This document shows, one piece after another, positions 6,930 through 14,403 of a DNA stretch of 22,984 nucleotides; position 1 is the stretch's first letter; each line of letters starts with the position of its first letter. The notes beneath the pieces are model-generated. The model was given only the letters and a program-made list of their open reading frames with translations, did no database searches and had not been told where the DNA came from. The DNA is from DAOOVD01 sp035369845 (GTDB taxonomy: Bacteria; Bacillota; Desulfotomaculia; Desulfotomaculales; Pelotomaculaceae): assembly GCA_035369845.1 (NCBI GenBank), contig DAOOVD010000041.1:1-22984 (forward strand), read 5' to 3'. A program made the position numbers and the translations under genes.

Positions 6930-8363
6930 TCAGATTACCTCCTTTAAATTTTCGGGCTTTACTTCGCTTCCACAGACCGGACACCGGCCTGCGGACAGCA
7001 GCGCGTCTCTGTATGCCCCTTCGAATTCCATCGTTTTCTGCTCCCACATTACTGTAGATTCCCGGGCCCGCTGGTTTTCAACCTCCACCCGGCGGAGCCG
7101 CCCGGCAAGTTCCAGGACCTTACCCTGGCGTTCCCGCAGGGCCTCCGCACCGGCCAGGAAGTTCCCGGCCTCTTCCACCCCGGCCAGTTTTCCCAACGAA
7201 TCCCGGCATTGCTTTACAGCCGCCACCAGCTGGCGGTACAGGTTGCCGGCCCTGGCCAGGGATGTTCTGCGTTCTACCGATCTGGCAGCATCTTCGACCA
7301 CCTTTTCAGCTTCTTGCAAGTCTTGGTACTTTAGCCATATTCCAAATGTTTTAAACCAGTTATCCTGTACCTCGTCCAGGTCTTTCCACAGCGAAACCAG
7401 CCTTCCGCGCCGGACCCCGGCCGTTTCCGCGGCATCAACGGCGGTCCCGGCTTCCTCTACCCCGGCCAGCTTTGCCAGGGCATCCCTGGACTGCGTTATG
7501 ACTGTTTCCGCTTCTGCTAACCTGGCCGCTGCCTGGCCAAGTACCATTCTACGGTTCATGTCCGCCGCAATCTGGTCCAGGATGTTTACCGCCAGGTCAA
7601 GGTGCCGCCACCGCTGGACTGCGGCTTGTGCAGCCAATACCAAGGACTCAACCTGCTTCAAAGAATACTTTTTGTTTATCAGCGCTTCCCGCCGTTCCTG
7701 GGCTGTTTTCGCCGCGGCCACAAGCTTTTCCAGGGTTTCAATTCTTTCAGCCAGCGCCAGCAGGTAATCGAATTGTTTTATCTGCTCTTCCAGCACAGCG
7801 ACTTCTGCGACCAGGTTCTTTTCTTCCTGGCGCCGGCGGTAAAGGTCAGTATTCAGTTGTTTGGCAGCATAGTCCACTTCCTCAGTCCCGGCCAATTTCC
7901 CAAGGACTTTCGCTCTGGCCCCGGCCGATACAGATTTACCCAGAAACGGTCCGTCCAGCTGCTCGGCCAGGTTCAGGTTTAGCTCGAGATCGCCGATAGT
8001 AACCGGGCGGATGCCGGTGACTTCCTGTACTTCTAGAGGCACTGCATTGCCAAAACCCTCATAAGTGTGCCATTTTTCACCGTCGAAAATGTTATACCGG
8101 TTGTAGTTCTTCCGGTGGCGTTCCCTGATTGCCTGGCATCCGTCGGCAAAAGTAAGAGTAACCTTTGCTGTGTTGTTTTTTACGTTTATAAAGTCAGTAC
8201 CCTGGGGGGTATTATAGAAAGCCCAGCGCAAAGCCCTGATGATTGCCGTTTTTCCGCTATCTGATGGCCCCACAATAACGGTTAACTTCCCGGCTGGTGC
8301 CGGCTCCAGTATCGTCTTGTGGTGGCTTTGAAAGTCCGCAATCTCAATTTTCTTGATTTCCAT
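6930..8363 (-). CDS. Rad50/SbcC-like ATPase, N-terminal lobe with coiled coil and terminal zinc hook
   Basis: A 477-residue protein with the N-terminal half of Rad50/SbcC: start IKKIEIADFQSH, Walker A GPSDSGKTA (32-40), then a long coiled coil, ending in a zinc-hook motif CPVC (461-464) only 13 residues before the stop. In normal Rad50 the hook lies in mid-protein and the chain returns to a C-lobe; here the polypeptide stops after the hook, and signature and Walker B motifs are on a separate gene (6027-6671). The motif KLAG(V/T)EE occurs three times (about residues 155, 296 and 391), suggesting duplicated coil segments. The ATG overlaps the 3' end of recD2 by 20 bp. It should bind ATP only together with the C-lobe protein. 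Confidence 0.88.
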   Translation of the reverse strand: MEIKKIEIADFQSHHKTILEPAPAGKLTVIVGPSDSGKTAIIRALRWAFYNTPQGTDFINVKNNTAKVTLTFADGCQAIRERHRKNYNRYNIFDGEKWHTYEGFGNAVPLEVQEVTGIRPVTIGDLELNLNLAEQLDGPFLGKSVSAGARAKVLGKLAGTEEVDYAAKQLNTDLYRRRQEEKNLVAEVAVLEEQIKQFDYLLALAERIETLEKLVAAAKTAQERREALINKKYSLKQVESLVLAAQAAVQRWRHLDLAVNILDQIAADMNRRMVLGQAAARLAEAETVITQSRDALAKLAGVEEAGTAVDAAETAGVRRGRLVSLWKDLDEVQDNWFKTFGIWLKYQDLQEAEKVVEDAARSVERRTSLARAGNLYRQLVAAVKQCRDSLGKLAGVEEAGNFLAGAEALRERQGKVLELAGRLRRVEVENQRARESTVMWEQKTMEFEGAYRDALLSAGRCPVCGSEVKPENLKEVI

Positions 8364-10557
8364 TGATACCTACCAGCCTTTCTCTTAGATGGCTGTACCG
8401 CTCCTGGATCCTGTCATTCTTAACCGCGATCTCCACCGCTTCGGGTTGACATACCAGCACCAGCCTGTGCTTTGCCCGGGTGATGGCCGTATAGAGCAGG
8501 TTTCGCTGCAACATGATATAGTGGCTTTTCACGCACACCACTATGCACAGGGGAAACTCGCTGCCCTGGGATTTGTGAACGGTGCTGGCATAAGCCAGAA
8601 CGATTTTATCCAGGTCCTCCACCGGAAAGAAGACCGCTTCTTCGAACTTAATCCAAAGGCCAGGACCGTCCGGACTTTTTGCGTCCTCTACGCCGGTAAC
8701 AATACCCAGGTCACCGTTAAAAACACCTTTTTTGTAGTCGTTTTTGACGACCATTACCTTGTCCTCAACACTGAACACCGTCTTGCCGTATTTATAGTCG
8801 CCTTTGCCGGTTGCCGGGTTAATTAGCTCTTTTATCGCCTCGTTTAAAGCTCCCACTCCTGCCGGCCCTTTGTGCATCGGCGCCAGGACCTGAAATTCCA
8901 TCGGGCTATAACCATCATTCAGTGCTTGCAACACCCGGTCCAACACCACAGGCACCACCTGGTTGGCGTCGTCGACGAAAAGACATTCCACATCCCCGTC
9001 TTTCTGAGCCAGAGGCGGCATTATACCCCGTCGCACCTGATCCGCATACTCTGCGATCATGCTTCCCTGGGCCTGGCGGTAGTTGTACTGGAGCCGTACC
9101 GTCGGCACCACGCCGGAGAGTATCGAATCCCTGAGCACGCTGCCCGGGCCCACACTGGGAAGTTGATCTACGTCGCCAACAAGCACCACCTGCATATTAT
9201 TTGGGATCCCAGCAAATAGGTTGGCCGCCAGCTCTACGTCGGCCATGCTGAACTCATCCACTATTAGAAGGCCCGGGCCTTCCAGAGGCTCAAGTTCGTT
9301 GATCCTGAAGCCGGCTTCCGGGTGATATTCAAGCAGCCGGTGGATGGTTTTCGCTTCCATGCCGGTTACCTCGGTCATCCTCTTTGCTGCCCGGCCGGTG
9401 GGCGAGGCAAGATAAATAGGACGATCCGGATAAAGCTTTTGGTAAGCGATTAGGATCCCGTTGGTTACCGTGCTCTTGCCGGTGCCGGGCCCGCCGGTGA
9501 TAACCGACAGTGGGCTTTCAAGGACGATCCGGATGGCTTCTTTCTGCCGGGCGGCGTACTCCACGCCGGCCACTCTTTCAGCTAACTCAATGACCGGATC
9601 CAGGTCATCTTTTAGCTCGATCTTCTGCTTTGATCGTGTTAAGGCAGTCCTCTCCAAAAGCCGCCGCATCCTGTTTGCCAGGCCGACCTCGGCCTGGTAC
9701 AAGCCGGCCAGGTATACGCACGGCCCTTCACGGACTGCTTTCTCCTTTTCAATCAGGGCAGTATTTGCTGCAGCAATCTGGTCCACGCCAACCCCGCAAC
9801 CCTTGCCCAGGACCTTCTGGACCGCCGGAACAATATCCCGCGGGCGCAGGTAGCAGTGGCCCTCTTCAGCCGCATTTTTCAAAACGTATTCCACGGCCGC
9901 CTCTACACGGTAAGGCGAATCCGGCTCGATGCTGACGGCCTGAGCGATTTTATCAGCGGTGATAAAGCCAATACGGTACATCTCATCGGCCAGGACGTAG
10001 GGGTTTTCCTTGACGATGCTTACACTTTCCTTGCCGTATTGGGCGTAAATCTTCGCTGCCAGGCGCGGGGTAATCCCTTGCCGGCAGATCAGGGCGGAGA
10101 GCTCAGCCAGAACGGTATTTTCGTTCAGCTTGGAAACAATCTCGTCAGCCTGCTCCGGGGTGATGCCCGGAACCTGGTACAGGAGTTCCGGTTTTTCTTT
10201 GATCGTGTTAAGGCAGTCCTCCCCCAGGGCATCAACAATCCGGGCGGCCTTGACTTCACCTACACCGTAGGCCAGGGATGCCAAGTAAGCGATAATCCCC
10301 TGCCGGCTTTGGGGCAGCAACAACTCGTATTCGTCAAAGGCAAACTGCCGCCCAAATTTCGGGTGATTCACCCAGCGGCCAGAGAAGGAGAACTCGTCGC
10401 CATCCCGGACGTTGGGCATATGGCCCACGGCTGTGATAATCTCATCTCCTGTATCAACGGAAAGTACGCAGTACCCGTTCGTGGGGTTATGAAACCTGGT
10501 CCGGTAGATAATGCCCCGGATGGTTTCGTTTTCAACCTTGCTTTGCGGCAAGCTCAT
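8344..10557 (-). CDS. recD2: RecD2-type SF1B DNA helicase
   Basis: A 5'-3' helicase of the RecBC-independent RecD2 type. Residue numbers below count from the first possible ATG at 10572 (742 aa); the ATG at 10557 is preferred because GAGGTG lies 7 nt before it (737 aa). The N-terminal domain has the family's opening (YRTRFHNPTNGYCVLSV) and helix-hairpin-helix-like region (100-210). Helicase motifs: Walker A GGPGTGKST (360-368), Ia SPTGRAAKR, II VDEFSM (438-443), III GDVDQLPSVGPG (466-477), IV near YNYRQ, V/VI ending in TVHKSQGSEFP and LLYTAITRAK. It heads the Rad50/SbcD block and overlaps its first gene. The gene holds a 25-bp perfect direct repeat read in two different frames. Confidence 0.93.
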   Translation of the reverse strand: MSLPQSKVENETIRGIIYRTRFHNPTNGYCVLSVDTGDEIITAVGHMPNVRDGDEFSFSGRWVNHPKFGRQFAFDEYELLLPQSRQGIIAYLASLAYGVGEVKAARIVDALGEDCLNTIKEKPELLYQVPGITPEQADEIVSKLNENTVLAELSALICRQGITPRLAAKIYAQYGKESVSIVKENPYVLADEMYRIGFITADKIAQAVSIEPDSPYRVEAAVEYVLKNAAEEGHCYLRPRDIVPAVQKVLGKGCGVGVDQIAAANTALIEKEKAVREGPCVYLAGLYQAEVGLANRMRRLLERTALTRSKQKIELKDDLDPVIELAERVAGVEYAARQKEAIRIVLESPLSVITGGPGTGKSTVTNGILIAYQKLYPDRPIYLASPTGRAAKRMTEVTGMEAKTIHRLLEYHPEAGFRINELEPLEGPGLLIVDEFSMADVELAANLFAGIPNNMQVVLVGDVDQLPSVGPGSVLRDSILSGVVPTVRLQYNYRQAQGSMIAEYADQVRRGIMPPLAQKDGDVECLFVDDANQVVPVVLDRVLQALNDGYSPMEFQVLAPMHKGPAGVGALNEAIKELINPATGKGDYKYGKTVFSVEDKVMVVKNDYKKGVFNGDLGIVTGVEDAKSPDGPGLWIKFEEAVFFPVEDLDKIVLAYASTVHKSQGSEFPLCIVVCVKSHYIMLQRNLLYTAITRAKHRLVLVCQPEAVEIAVKNDRIQERYSHLRERLVGINGNQEN
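9628..10221. repeat. 25-bp perfect direct repeat within recD2 (copies 9628-9652 and 10197-10221)
   Basis: The same 25 bases (beginning CTTTGATCGTG and ending CAGTCCTC on the plus strand) occur at 9628-9652 and 10197-10221, 569 bp apart. Since 569 is not a multiple of 3, they are translated in different frames: EDCLNTIK near residue 119 and RTALTRSK near residue 308. Shared ancestry of protein segments therefore cannot explain the identity. Confidence 0.9.
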
Positions 10558-10575
10558 ATAGAAACACCTCATTTC

Positions 10576-10620
10576 AGGGACAAAGGTGTCCCTCCCCGGC
10601 CCCGTGGCAGGGACCGGGGA
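10576..10620 (-). terminator. Two adjacent GC-rich hairpins before recD2
   Basis: Between the 271-residue gene and recD2 there are two perfect inverted repeats: AGGGACA/TGTCCCT (10576-10582 with 10587-10593, 4-base loop) and TCCCCGG/CCGGGGA (10593-10599 with 10614-10620). No run of T follows, so classic intrinsic termination is weak. They may be an attenuator, an mRNA-processing or stability element, or a dispersed genomic palindrome. The ribosome binding site of recD2 lies just past the first hairpin. Confidence 0.45.
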
Positions 10621-10629
10621 ATTGCGTTA

Positions 10630-11445
10630 TCAATACGGTTCATACTGGGAATCTTCTGCTTTGTAGGCAGCGCCGGCCTGGGTGTAGAGCGTACCAGCAC
10701 CGCCGGTAGCATTACCGTCCATACTGTATTCAATACCTTCGATCTGGGCGGTGCGCATGGCCGACTTCAGGCTGGCTGCATAGTTTTTCATGGCGGCCCG
10801 GTCCTGGGGAGACAGGGCGCCGGCAAAGCTCCAGGCTACGGCGGAGTAGGTGATGCCGTCCTTGTTTTGGGTTTTGTAGAGTTTAGCCCTGGAGAGTGCG
10901 CCGTAGTAGGGGACTTTGTGCTTCGAAGTCAAACGGCGCATGTAGACGTTAAAGTCCTCCAGGCTGGTGGGTGGCAGGGCGATCAGGTATGGGAGCATTT
11001 CACCTTCGGTCAGAATATAGATGCGCCGGATGTTTTTGCAGGCCTTGCCGCGGCCGCCCTTGGCGTCGCTGCCCCAGTCGTTCATAGGGCAGGTCTTGCA
11101 ATTTCCGCCGGGGTTGCCCTTACCGTTTTCCGCGTCCAGGGCGGAGCAGGTCGGTGGCGCGCCGGCGCCGGCATATTCGTCTGCCCAGTATGCATTTACC
11201 CGGTAATGGTCCAGGATGACACCTACCAGTTCTTTGACCGGCTCGGATTCCTCCTCACCGGGAACTTCGAAAGTCAACCCGCCACCGCTGGGGATTTTGA
11301 TACGCGGGAAGTCGATGGGCACATCTTCGCCGAAGTTAGCCTGCATCACTTCTAAAAGCTCTTTTTGCTCCTCCGGCTGGCATAAGGCTGGGGAATCAAA
11401 GTGGACAACCGCAATTTCCTGTTTTGCTAAAGCTAATGAAGACAT
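10630..11445 (-). CDS. Phage-type conserved protein with a four-cysteine zinc site, 271 aa
   Basis: A soluble protein starting with ATG at 11445 behind AAGGAGGTTT. Four cysteines (C100, C116, C119, C136) sit in the pattern PPTCSA, NCKTCPMN and ACKN, likely binding one zinc. The stretch RRIYILTEGEMLPYLIALPPTSL (about 140-162) follows. I have the impression of a conserved early protein of Firmicutes phages, perhaps of single-stranded-DNA-binding type, but cannot name a family with certainty. It lies between a coiled-coil protein and recD2 in the early operon, which suits a role in replication or recombination. The C-terminal 40 residues are Gly/Ala/Tyr-rich and end acidic (SQYEPY), as in many SSB-like proteins. 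Confidence 0.8.
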   Translation of the reverse strand: MSSLALAKQEIAVVHFDSPALCQPEEQKELLEVMQANFGEDVPIDFPRIKIPSGGGLTFEVPGEEESEPVKELVGVILDHYRVNAYWADEYAGAGAPPTCSALDAENGKGNPGGNCKTCPMNDWGSDAKGGRGKACKNIRRIYILTEGEMLPYLIALPPTSLEDFNVYMRRLTSKHKVPYYGALSRAKLYKTQNKDGITYSAVAWSFAGALSPQDRAAMKNYAASLKSAMRTAQIEGIEYSMDGNATGGAGTLYTQAGAAYKAEDSQYEPY

Positions 11446-11471
11446 AATTTAAACCTCCTTGGAATTTTTTG

Positions 11472-11951
11472 TTAGACTATTATTCCAGCCACCAGGTTAA
11501 CTTTTGCTGTTTTGGCGGCCAGCACCGCCCTGGCCGCGGTAAACTCATTGTAGAGCTGGTCAAGCATAAATTTTGCGTCGTTGTACTCGTCCTCGGCCCG
11601 GCGCGCTTCGGCCAGGGCCTGCCGGTAATTCTCATCTTCCCGCGCCCGGCGGATGAATTCCATTTCCCTGGCCTTTTCGTTAGAGAAGAGAGGTTTACCT
11701 TGGCCATTGACAGCCGCGTTGATTTCGGCCATGATCTCGGCTTTGGCCAGGTCCAGGGCTTGTTTGGCTTCGTCCAGGTTACGCTGGGCCTGTACCAGGA
11801 TATTCTGCTGCCGGCGGATTGCTTCGGGGTAGCCCTGGACTTTGGAGATGGTGCCGTCGATGTCGATTTCATCCAGGACCTGCCTGGAAGCCTTTTGCAT
11901 GATTTCTGATATGTGAGCCGTCAGCTGTTCTTGAAATATATCGTCGAACAT
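11472..11951 (-). CDS. Coiled-coil early protein of unknown function, 159 aa
   Basis: Starts with ATG at 11951 behind CGGAGG. Nearly the whole chain is predicted helical with heptads at about 48-80 and 100-150, linked by a NGQGKPLFSNEKARE turn (83-97). No cysteines, no membrane segment. Such proteins with a central SNEKAR-type loop are frequent in phage early regions but have no function that I know. It lies 26 bp before the zinc-site protein and likely shares its mRNA. Confidence 0.75.
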   Translation of the reverse strand: MFDDIFQEQLTAHISEIMQKASRQVLDEIDIDGTISKVQGYPEAIRRQQNILVQAQRNLDEAKQALDLAKAEIMAEINAAVNGQGKPLFSNEKAREMEFIRRAREDENYRQALAEARRAEDEYNDAKFMLDQLYNEFTAARAVLAAKTAKVNLVAGIIV

Positions 11952-11977
11952 TTTTATTACCTCCGATATGATATTTT

Positions 11978-12190
11978 TTAAACTAAAACTTCCCGGTATA
12001 ACTTGCCGTTTAGTAGATTTTCAGTTATCCTGACCTTGACCCCCGGCGCCGGCTCGTATCCCGGCCGGTCATTCTGGGTTATGCATTTTCGGCAGGCCCT
12101 TCGGTTGCTTCCGTTTTGGAAGGCGCAGGTCTCGCATGTTGCACCCCGGTTTATATATCTGGTTTTTGGCATTATGTGCTTTTCAGGCAT
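11978..12190 (-). CDS. Small zinc-finger protein, 70 aa
   Basis: The chosen start is ATG at 12190, preceded by AAGGGGTGAA; a GTG at 12199 is possible but badly spaced. The protein has CETC and CRKC pairs about 13 residues apart (CETCAFQNGSNRRACRKC), a compact zinc knuckle, then a Pro/Gly turn and a beta-rich tail. Its 5' end overlaps the previous gene's stop by 8 bp. Function unknown; small zinc proteins of this sort are common in phage early operons. Confidence 0.7.
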   Translation of the reverse strand: MPEKHIMPKTRYINRGATCETCAFQNGSNRRACRKCITQNDRPGYEPAPGVKVRITENLLNGKLYREVLV

Positions 12191-12593
12191 CAAATTCACC
12201 CCTTGTGTGCTCCACCCGGGTAAAGATCTCTCCGCACCGCCGGCAGCCCCAGGCTACCAGGTCGTGGCAGTATCCTTCTTTTTGCACCTGCACCAGGGTC
12301 ACGTTATTTCCCCGGAAAGGGTACTCGCAGGTAGGGCACATATCCCGGCGTGAAGCGTGTTTCCGTGCCCGGATGGTGATGCCGAAGTCGTTATTTCTAA
12401 TTACCTCGAAGGAGCCGAAAACCATCCGAGTTTTGTTGTGATTCTTCATGACGGCATTAGTTACGACGTGCATGGCTTGACGGGCCCGGGGCGAGCCGGA
12501 TTTGATGAAGGCCCTGATGTTTTCGGCCACAACGGCCTTGATATCCCGGTATTCTTGCAGATTTATGACTTGCCCTTGATTTACTGTTGACAT
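12183..12593 (-). CDS. Zinc-ribbon protein of unknown function, 136 aa
   Basis: Starts with ATG at 12593 behind AAGGAGATG. The N-terminal half is helical and basic (residues 10-60); the C-terminal half contains a zinc ribbon with CPTC (about 86-89) and CRRC (about 117-120), spaced by roughly 28 residues. The pattern resembles transcript-cleavage or primase-type ribbons but the fold cannot be assigned by eye. It overlaps the next small zinc-finger gene, so the two are probably made together. Confidence 0.75.
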   Translation of the reverse strand: MSTVNQGQVINLQEYRDIKAVVAENIRAFIKSGSPRARQAMHVVTNAVMKNHNKTRMVFGSFEVIRNNDFGITIRARKHASRRDMCPTCEYPFRGNNVTLVQVQKEGYCHDLVAWGCRRCGEIFTRVEHTRGEFDA

Positions 12594-12617
12594 TGTGTTA
12601 TCATCTCCTTGGGAACA

Positions 12618-13124
12618 TCATCTGGCCGCAGCCAATGCGGCTTTTTCTTTTTGTCTGAGCATGTCCAGGAGTCCTAGCTTATAGCGGTCTTCCCACTCGA
12701 TCAGTAAGTTGATTTCTGCAATAATCCGGTCACTGATCTCTTTTGCCGCCGCCTTTAGCGCCACGACATCTTCCGGCGTCAGGTCCTCCGCCAACTGCTT
12801 GTCTATAGTGCGCCAAGCTATGGGCTTCAAGGCCTCGTCTGCTTCCACATCTTCCTTTTCGACTCGTCTGATCATTGTCTGCGGGTGCCGGTCGCCATCT
12901 ACGTATGAAAACCAACTATATCCGGTCGCTTCAAGCGCTATTGCCAGGCCGGCCAGGGGATGCATTTTCGCCACCCTAGGCTTGAGGTCCGGAGCCAGGT
13001 TTCTTTCGCCTGACAAGACTTTAGATAACATGCTCGGCGTTACATTCAGCCGCCTCGCTGCCTCGTTGCAGTTTCCGACACCCCGCTCTATGCCCTCTCG
13101 GAGCATGCCCAATGCAGTCATCAT
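12618..13124 (-). CDS. HTH regulator of the early operon
   Basis: The start ATG at 13124 (a second ATG follows at 13121) is chosen because AGGAGGTG lies 10 nt upstream; a longer frame from 13172 lacks a binding site. The 168-residue product has an XRE-like helix-turn-helix, NCNEAARRLNVTPSMLSKVLSG (about 17-38 of this start), then a linker and a helical C-terminus (about 95-160) that may dimerise. It lies mid-operon after four tiny genes, so it could be a secondary regulator of early genes; its targets are unknown. Confidence 0.78.
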   Translation of the reverse strand: MMTALGMLREGIERGVGNCNEAARRLNVTPSMLSKVLSGERNLAPDLKPRVAKMHPLAGLAIALEATGYSWFSYVDGDRHPQTMIRRVEKEDVEADEALKPIAWRTIDKQLAEDLTPEDVVALKAAAKEISDRIIAEINLLIEWEDRYKLGLLDMLRQKEKAALAAAR

Positions 13125-13238
13125 GTCAATTTCACCTCCTTCCATTTGACTGGTGGCGGTGATATATTCCAATTAGCCACCCCATATTTTTCCTCTCCAC
13201 CCCGGCCGGTTCCGGAGCCGGTCGGGGGAACCTCCCTG

Positions 13239-13406
13239 CTAAACGTTGTAGTTTGGGCGATAGATCAAACCGCAGATACCACAAGACCCATCACCGGATA
13301 CAACCCAAAGGGCGCATTTCTTTTCATAACACTCAACCTCGAGCGTGTCTGACAAGCCGTCTTGGGTTAAAACAGGTCGTGTTATTACGGGGCAGATTTT
13401 AGGCAT
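13239..13406 (-). CDS. Small four-cysteine protein, 55 aa
   Basis: The start is ATG at 13406, directly behind GGGAGGTGAAATA; a longer upstream frame to 13541 would lie within the preceding gene and is not supported. It begins MPKICPVITRPV, then has VECYEKKCALWVV (about 29-41) and CGICGL (about 46-51), so five or six cysteines can form a zinc site. C-x4-CALWV-type motifs are seen in many tiny phage and plasmid proteins of unknown function. Its binding site includes the TGA stop of the 58-residue gene upstream. Confidence 0.65.
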   Translation of the reverse strand: MPKICPVITRPVLTQDGLSDTLEVECYEKKCALWVVSGDGSCGICGLIYRPNYNV

Positions 13407-13410
13407 TATT

Positions 13411-13587
13411 TCACCTCCCGAACCTCGTTTTTGGCTCTGGGTAGACCACATCAAAATACATACAGTCCCCGTCCTGGACTTCAATGGCGATTTCTTCTTC
13501 CGGACCAAGCGTGTACTCTTTTTCGCCGCAACAAAATTCAATCGTCAGTCCACTGTTCAACTGGTTTTTGACGTGTAATTTAATCAT
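13411..13587 (-). CDS. Small acidic protein, 58 aa
   Basis: A frame from ATG at 13587 (site GGGAGGTGA, 4 nt of AT before the start codon) to TGA at 13411. It begins MIKLHVKNQLNSG, holds CC at 19-20 and a strongly acidic stretch GPEEEIAIEVQDGDC (28-42), and ends PKTRFGR. No known domain. Its own stop codon is the TGA of the next gene's GGGAGGTGA ribosome binding site, and its start follows the previous gene in the same manner. Supported mainly by these signals and by filling an otherwise empty slot in a tightly packed operon. Confidence 0.6.
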   Translation of the reverse strand: MIKLHVKNQLNSGLTIEFCCGEKEYTLGPEEEIAIEVQDGDCMYFDVVYPEPKTRFGR

Positions 13588-13591
13588 TTAA

Positions 13592-13774
13592 TCACCTCCC
13601 GCCCGTGCAACTAGCAAACATCGCCAGCGGCAACACGAACAACACGAACACCACAGCCACCGCCACAAACAGGCTTTCCGCCGCCTTCCTCCAGTTCCAC
13701 CTCCACCGCCTCCCCGTCATCTCAAGGTCCGGCCGGCCGGCCATAGCTCTGATTTCAGCGCTGCTTAATTTCAC
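13592..13774 (-). CDS. Small single-pass membrane protein, 60 aa
   Basis: Starts with GTG at 13774 after GGAGGTGAAACC. Residues 1-30 are basic and hydrophilic; residues about 33-54 (SLFVAVAVVFVLFVLPLAMF) form one transmembrane helix, followed by ASCTGGR. Positive charges before the helix predict the N-terminus inside. Function unknown. It belongs to the string of tiny early genes and ends in the TGA of the next gene's ribosome binding site. Confidence 0.65.
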   Translation of the reverse strand: MKLSSAEIRAMAGRPDLEMTGRRWRWNWRKAAESLFVAVAVVFVLFVLPLAMFASCTGGR

Positions 13775-13791
13775 GGTTTCACCTCCTCCTC

Positions 13792-14046
13792 CTATACTTC
13801 CGGGCTATATCGCACCATGCCGGCCTCCCGGTCGATGACCAACATTTCTGCGGCATTTTTCGGGCCTATTTTGGCTGGTCGCTCCACTTCGACCTTTTTG
13901 CCCGTGCTCCCGTGCACTATCGGCCAACCACCCTCCAGTACCAGTCGGACATAGTTGGCGTGCGTCCTGTGCAGTACCTCGACGACTTTTTTGCCGTTGA
14001 TGATGTCACCCTTTTTGACGTGCTCGATTGGGATGGTTTGTTTCAT
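13792..14046 (-). CDS. Small beta-rich protein, 84 aa
   Basis: The start ATG at 14046 has GGGGAGGTGACACC in front; a longer frame to 14094 has no such site. The N-terminus MKQTIPIEHVKKGDIINGKKV looks like a small beta-barrel opening (GDIING turn), and charged beta strands continue to the end. No cysteines and no known motif. Placed between the excisionase-like gene and the tiny membrane protein. Function unknown. Confidence 0.65.
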   Translation of the reverse strand: MKQTIPIEHVKKGDIINGKKVVEVLHRTHANYVRLVLEGGWPIVHGSTGKKVEVERPAKIGPKNAAEMLVIDREAGMVRYSPEV

Positions 14047-14063
14047 GGTGTCACCTCCCCATC

Positions 14064-14348
14064 TCACATTGCCGCCTTCTCTCCGTCCAGCCACTCAAAA
14101 AACCGCTTTGTCGATATTCGCCAGCGCCGGCCCAGTTTTTTCGCCGGTATGTCGCCAGCCTGGAGGTGTTCGTACAGCCGGCATAGCCCGATGTTCAGAA
14201 TCTCGGACACCTGCTTCGGGTCCAGCACCGGCGGGTACCCGCGCAGGGGGTCAGCTTCCTGCTTCGGCTCAGGTTTCGGCACCGGTTTTCCGCATTCCGG
14301 GCAGAACTTTGCCCCTTCCGGCAGGTCGGCGCCGCATTTGCATTGCAT
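14064..14348 (-). CDS. Zinc ribbon plus excisionase-type winged helix, 94 aa
   Basis: The start ATG at 14348 is preceded by AAAGGAAAGTG; a frame reaching 14555 would overlap the repressor gene. Residues 2-20 hold a zinc ribbon (CKC and CPEC). After a Pro/Lys linker comes a MerR/excisionase-type helix-turn-helix, LDPKQVSEILNIGLCRLYEH (about 41-60), and a wing with KKLGRRWRISTKRFFEWL (about 68-86). Family members act as excisionases or as small regulators. As a neighbour of the Cro-like gene in an element with a tyrosine integrase, a directionality-factor role is plausible but not shown. Confidence 0.78.
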   Translation of the reverse strand: MQCKCGADLPEGAKFCPECGKPVPKPEPKQEADPLRGYPPVLDPKQVSEILNIGLCRLYEHLQAGDIPAKKLGRRWRISTKRFFEWLDGEKAAM

Positions 14349-14403
14349 GGAATCACTTTCCTTTCGTTGGTTGGTTTTATCCCCTCGGCCTATCGGCCGT
14401 CGG

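Noticed and set aside
6027..8363. Split Rad50 as sequencing frameshifts of one gene
   Set aside because: The breaks are at clean stop/start junctions with strong ribosome binding sites (AAAGGAGG for the 83-aa gene), and all ATPase motifs are intact; a single indel would not create these.
9856..11355. A 499-codon open frame on the plus strand
   Set aside because: It lies wholly antisense to recD2 and the 271-aa gene, has no known motif, and its length follows from the GC-rich codons of the real genes on the other strand.
13407..13541. N-terminal extension of the 55-aa four-cysteine protein
   Set aside because: The extension lies within the better supported 58-aa gene in another frame; the start at 13406 has a perfect GGGAGGTGA site.
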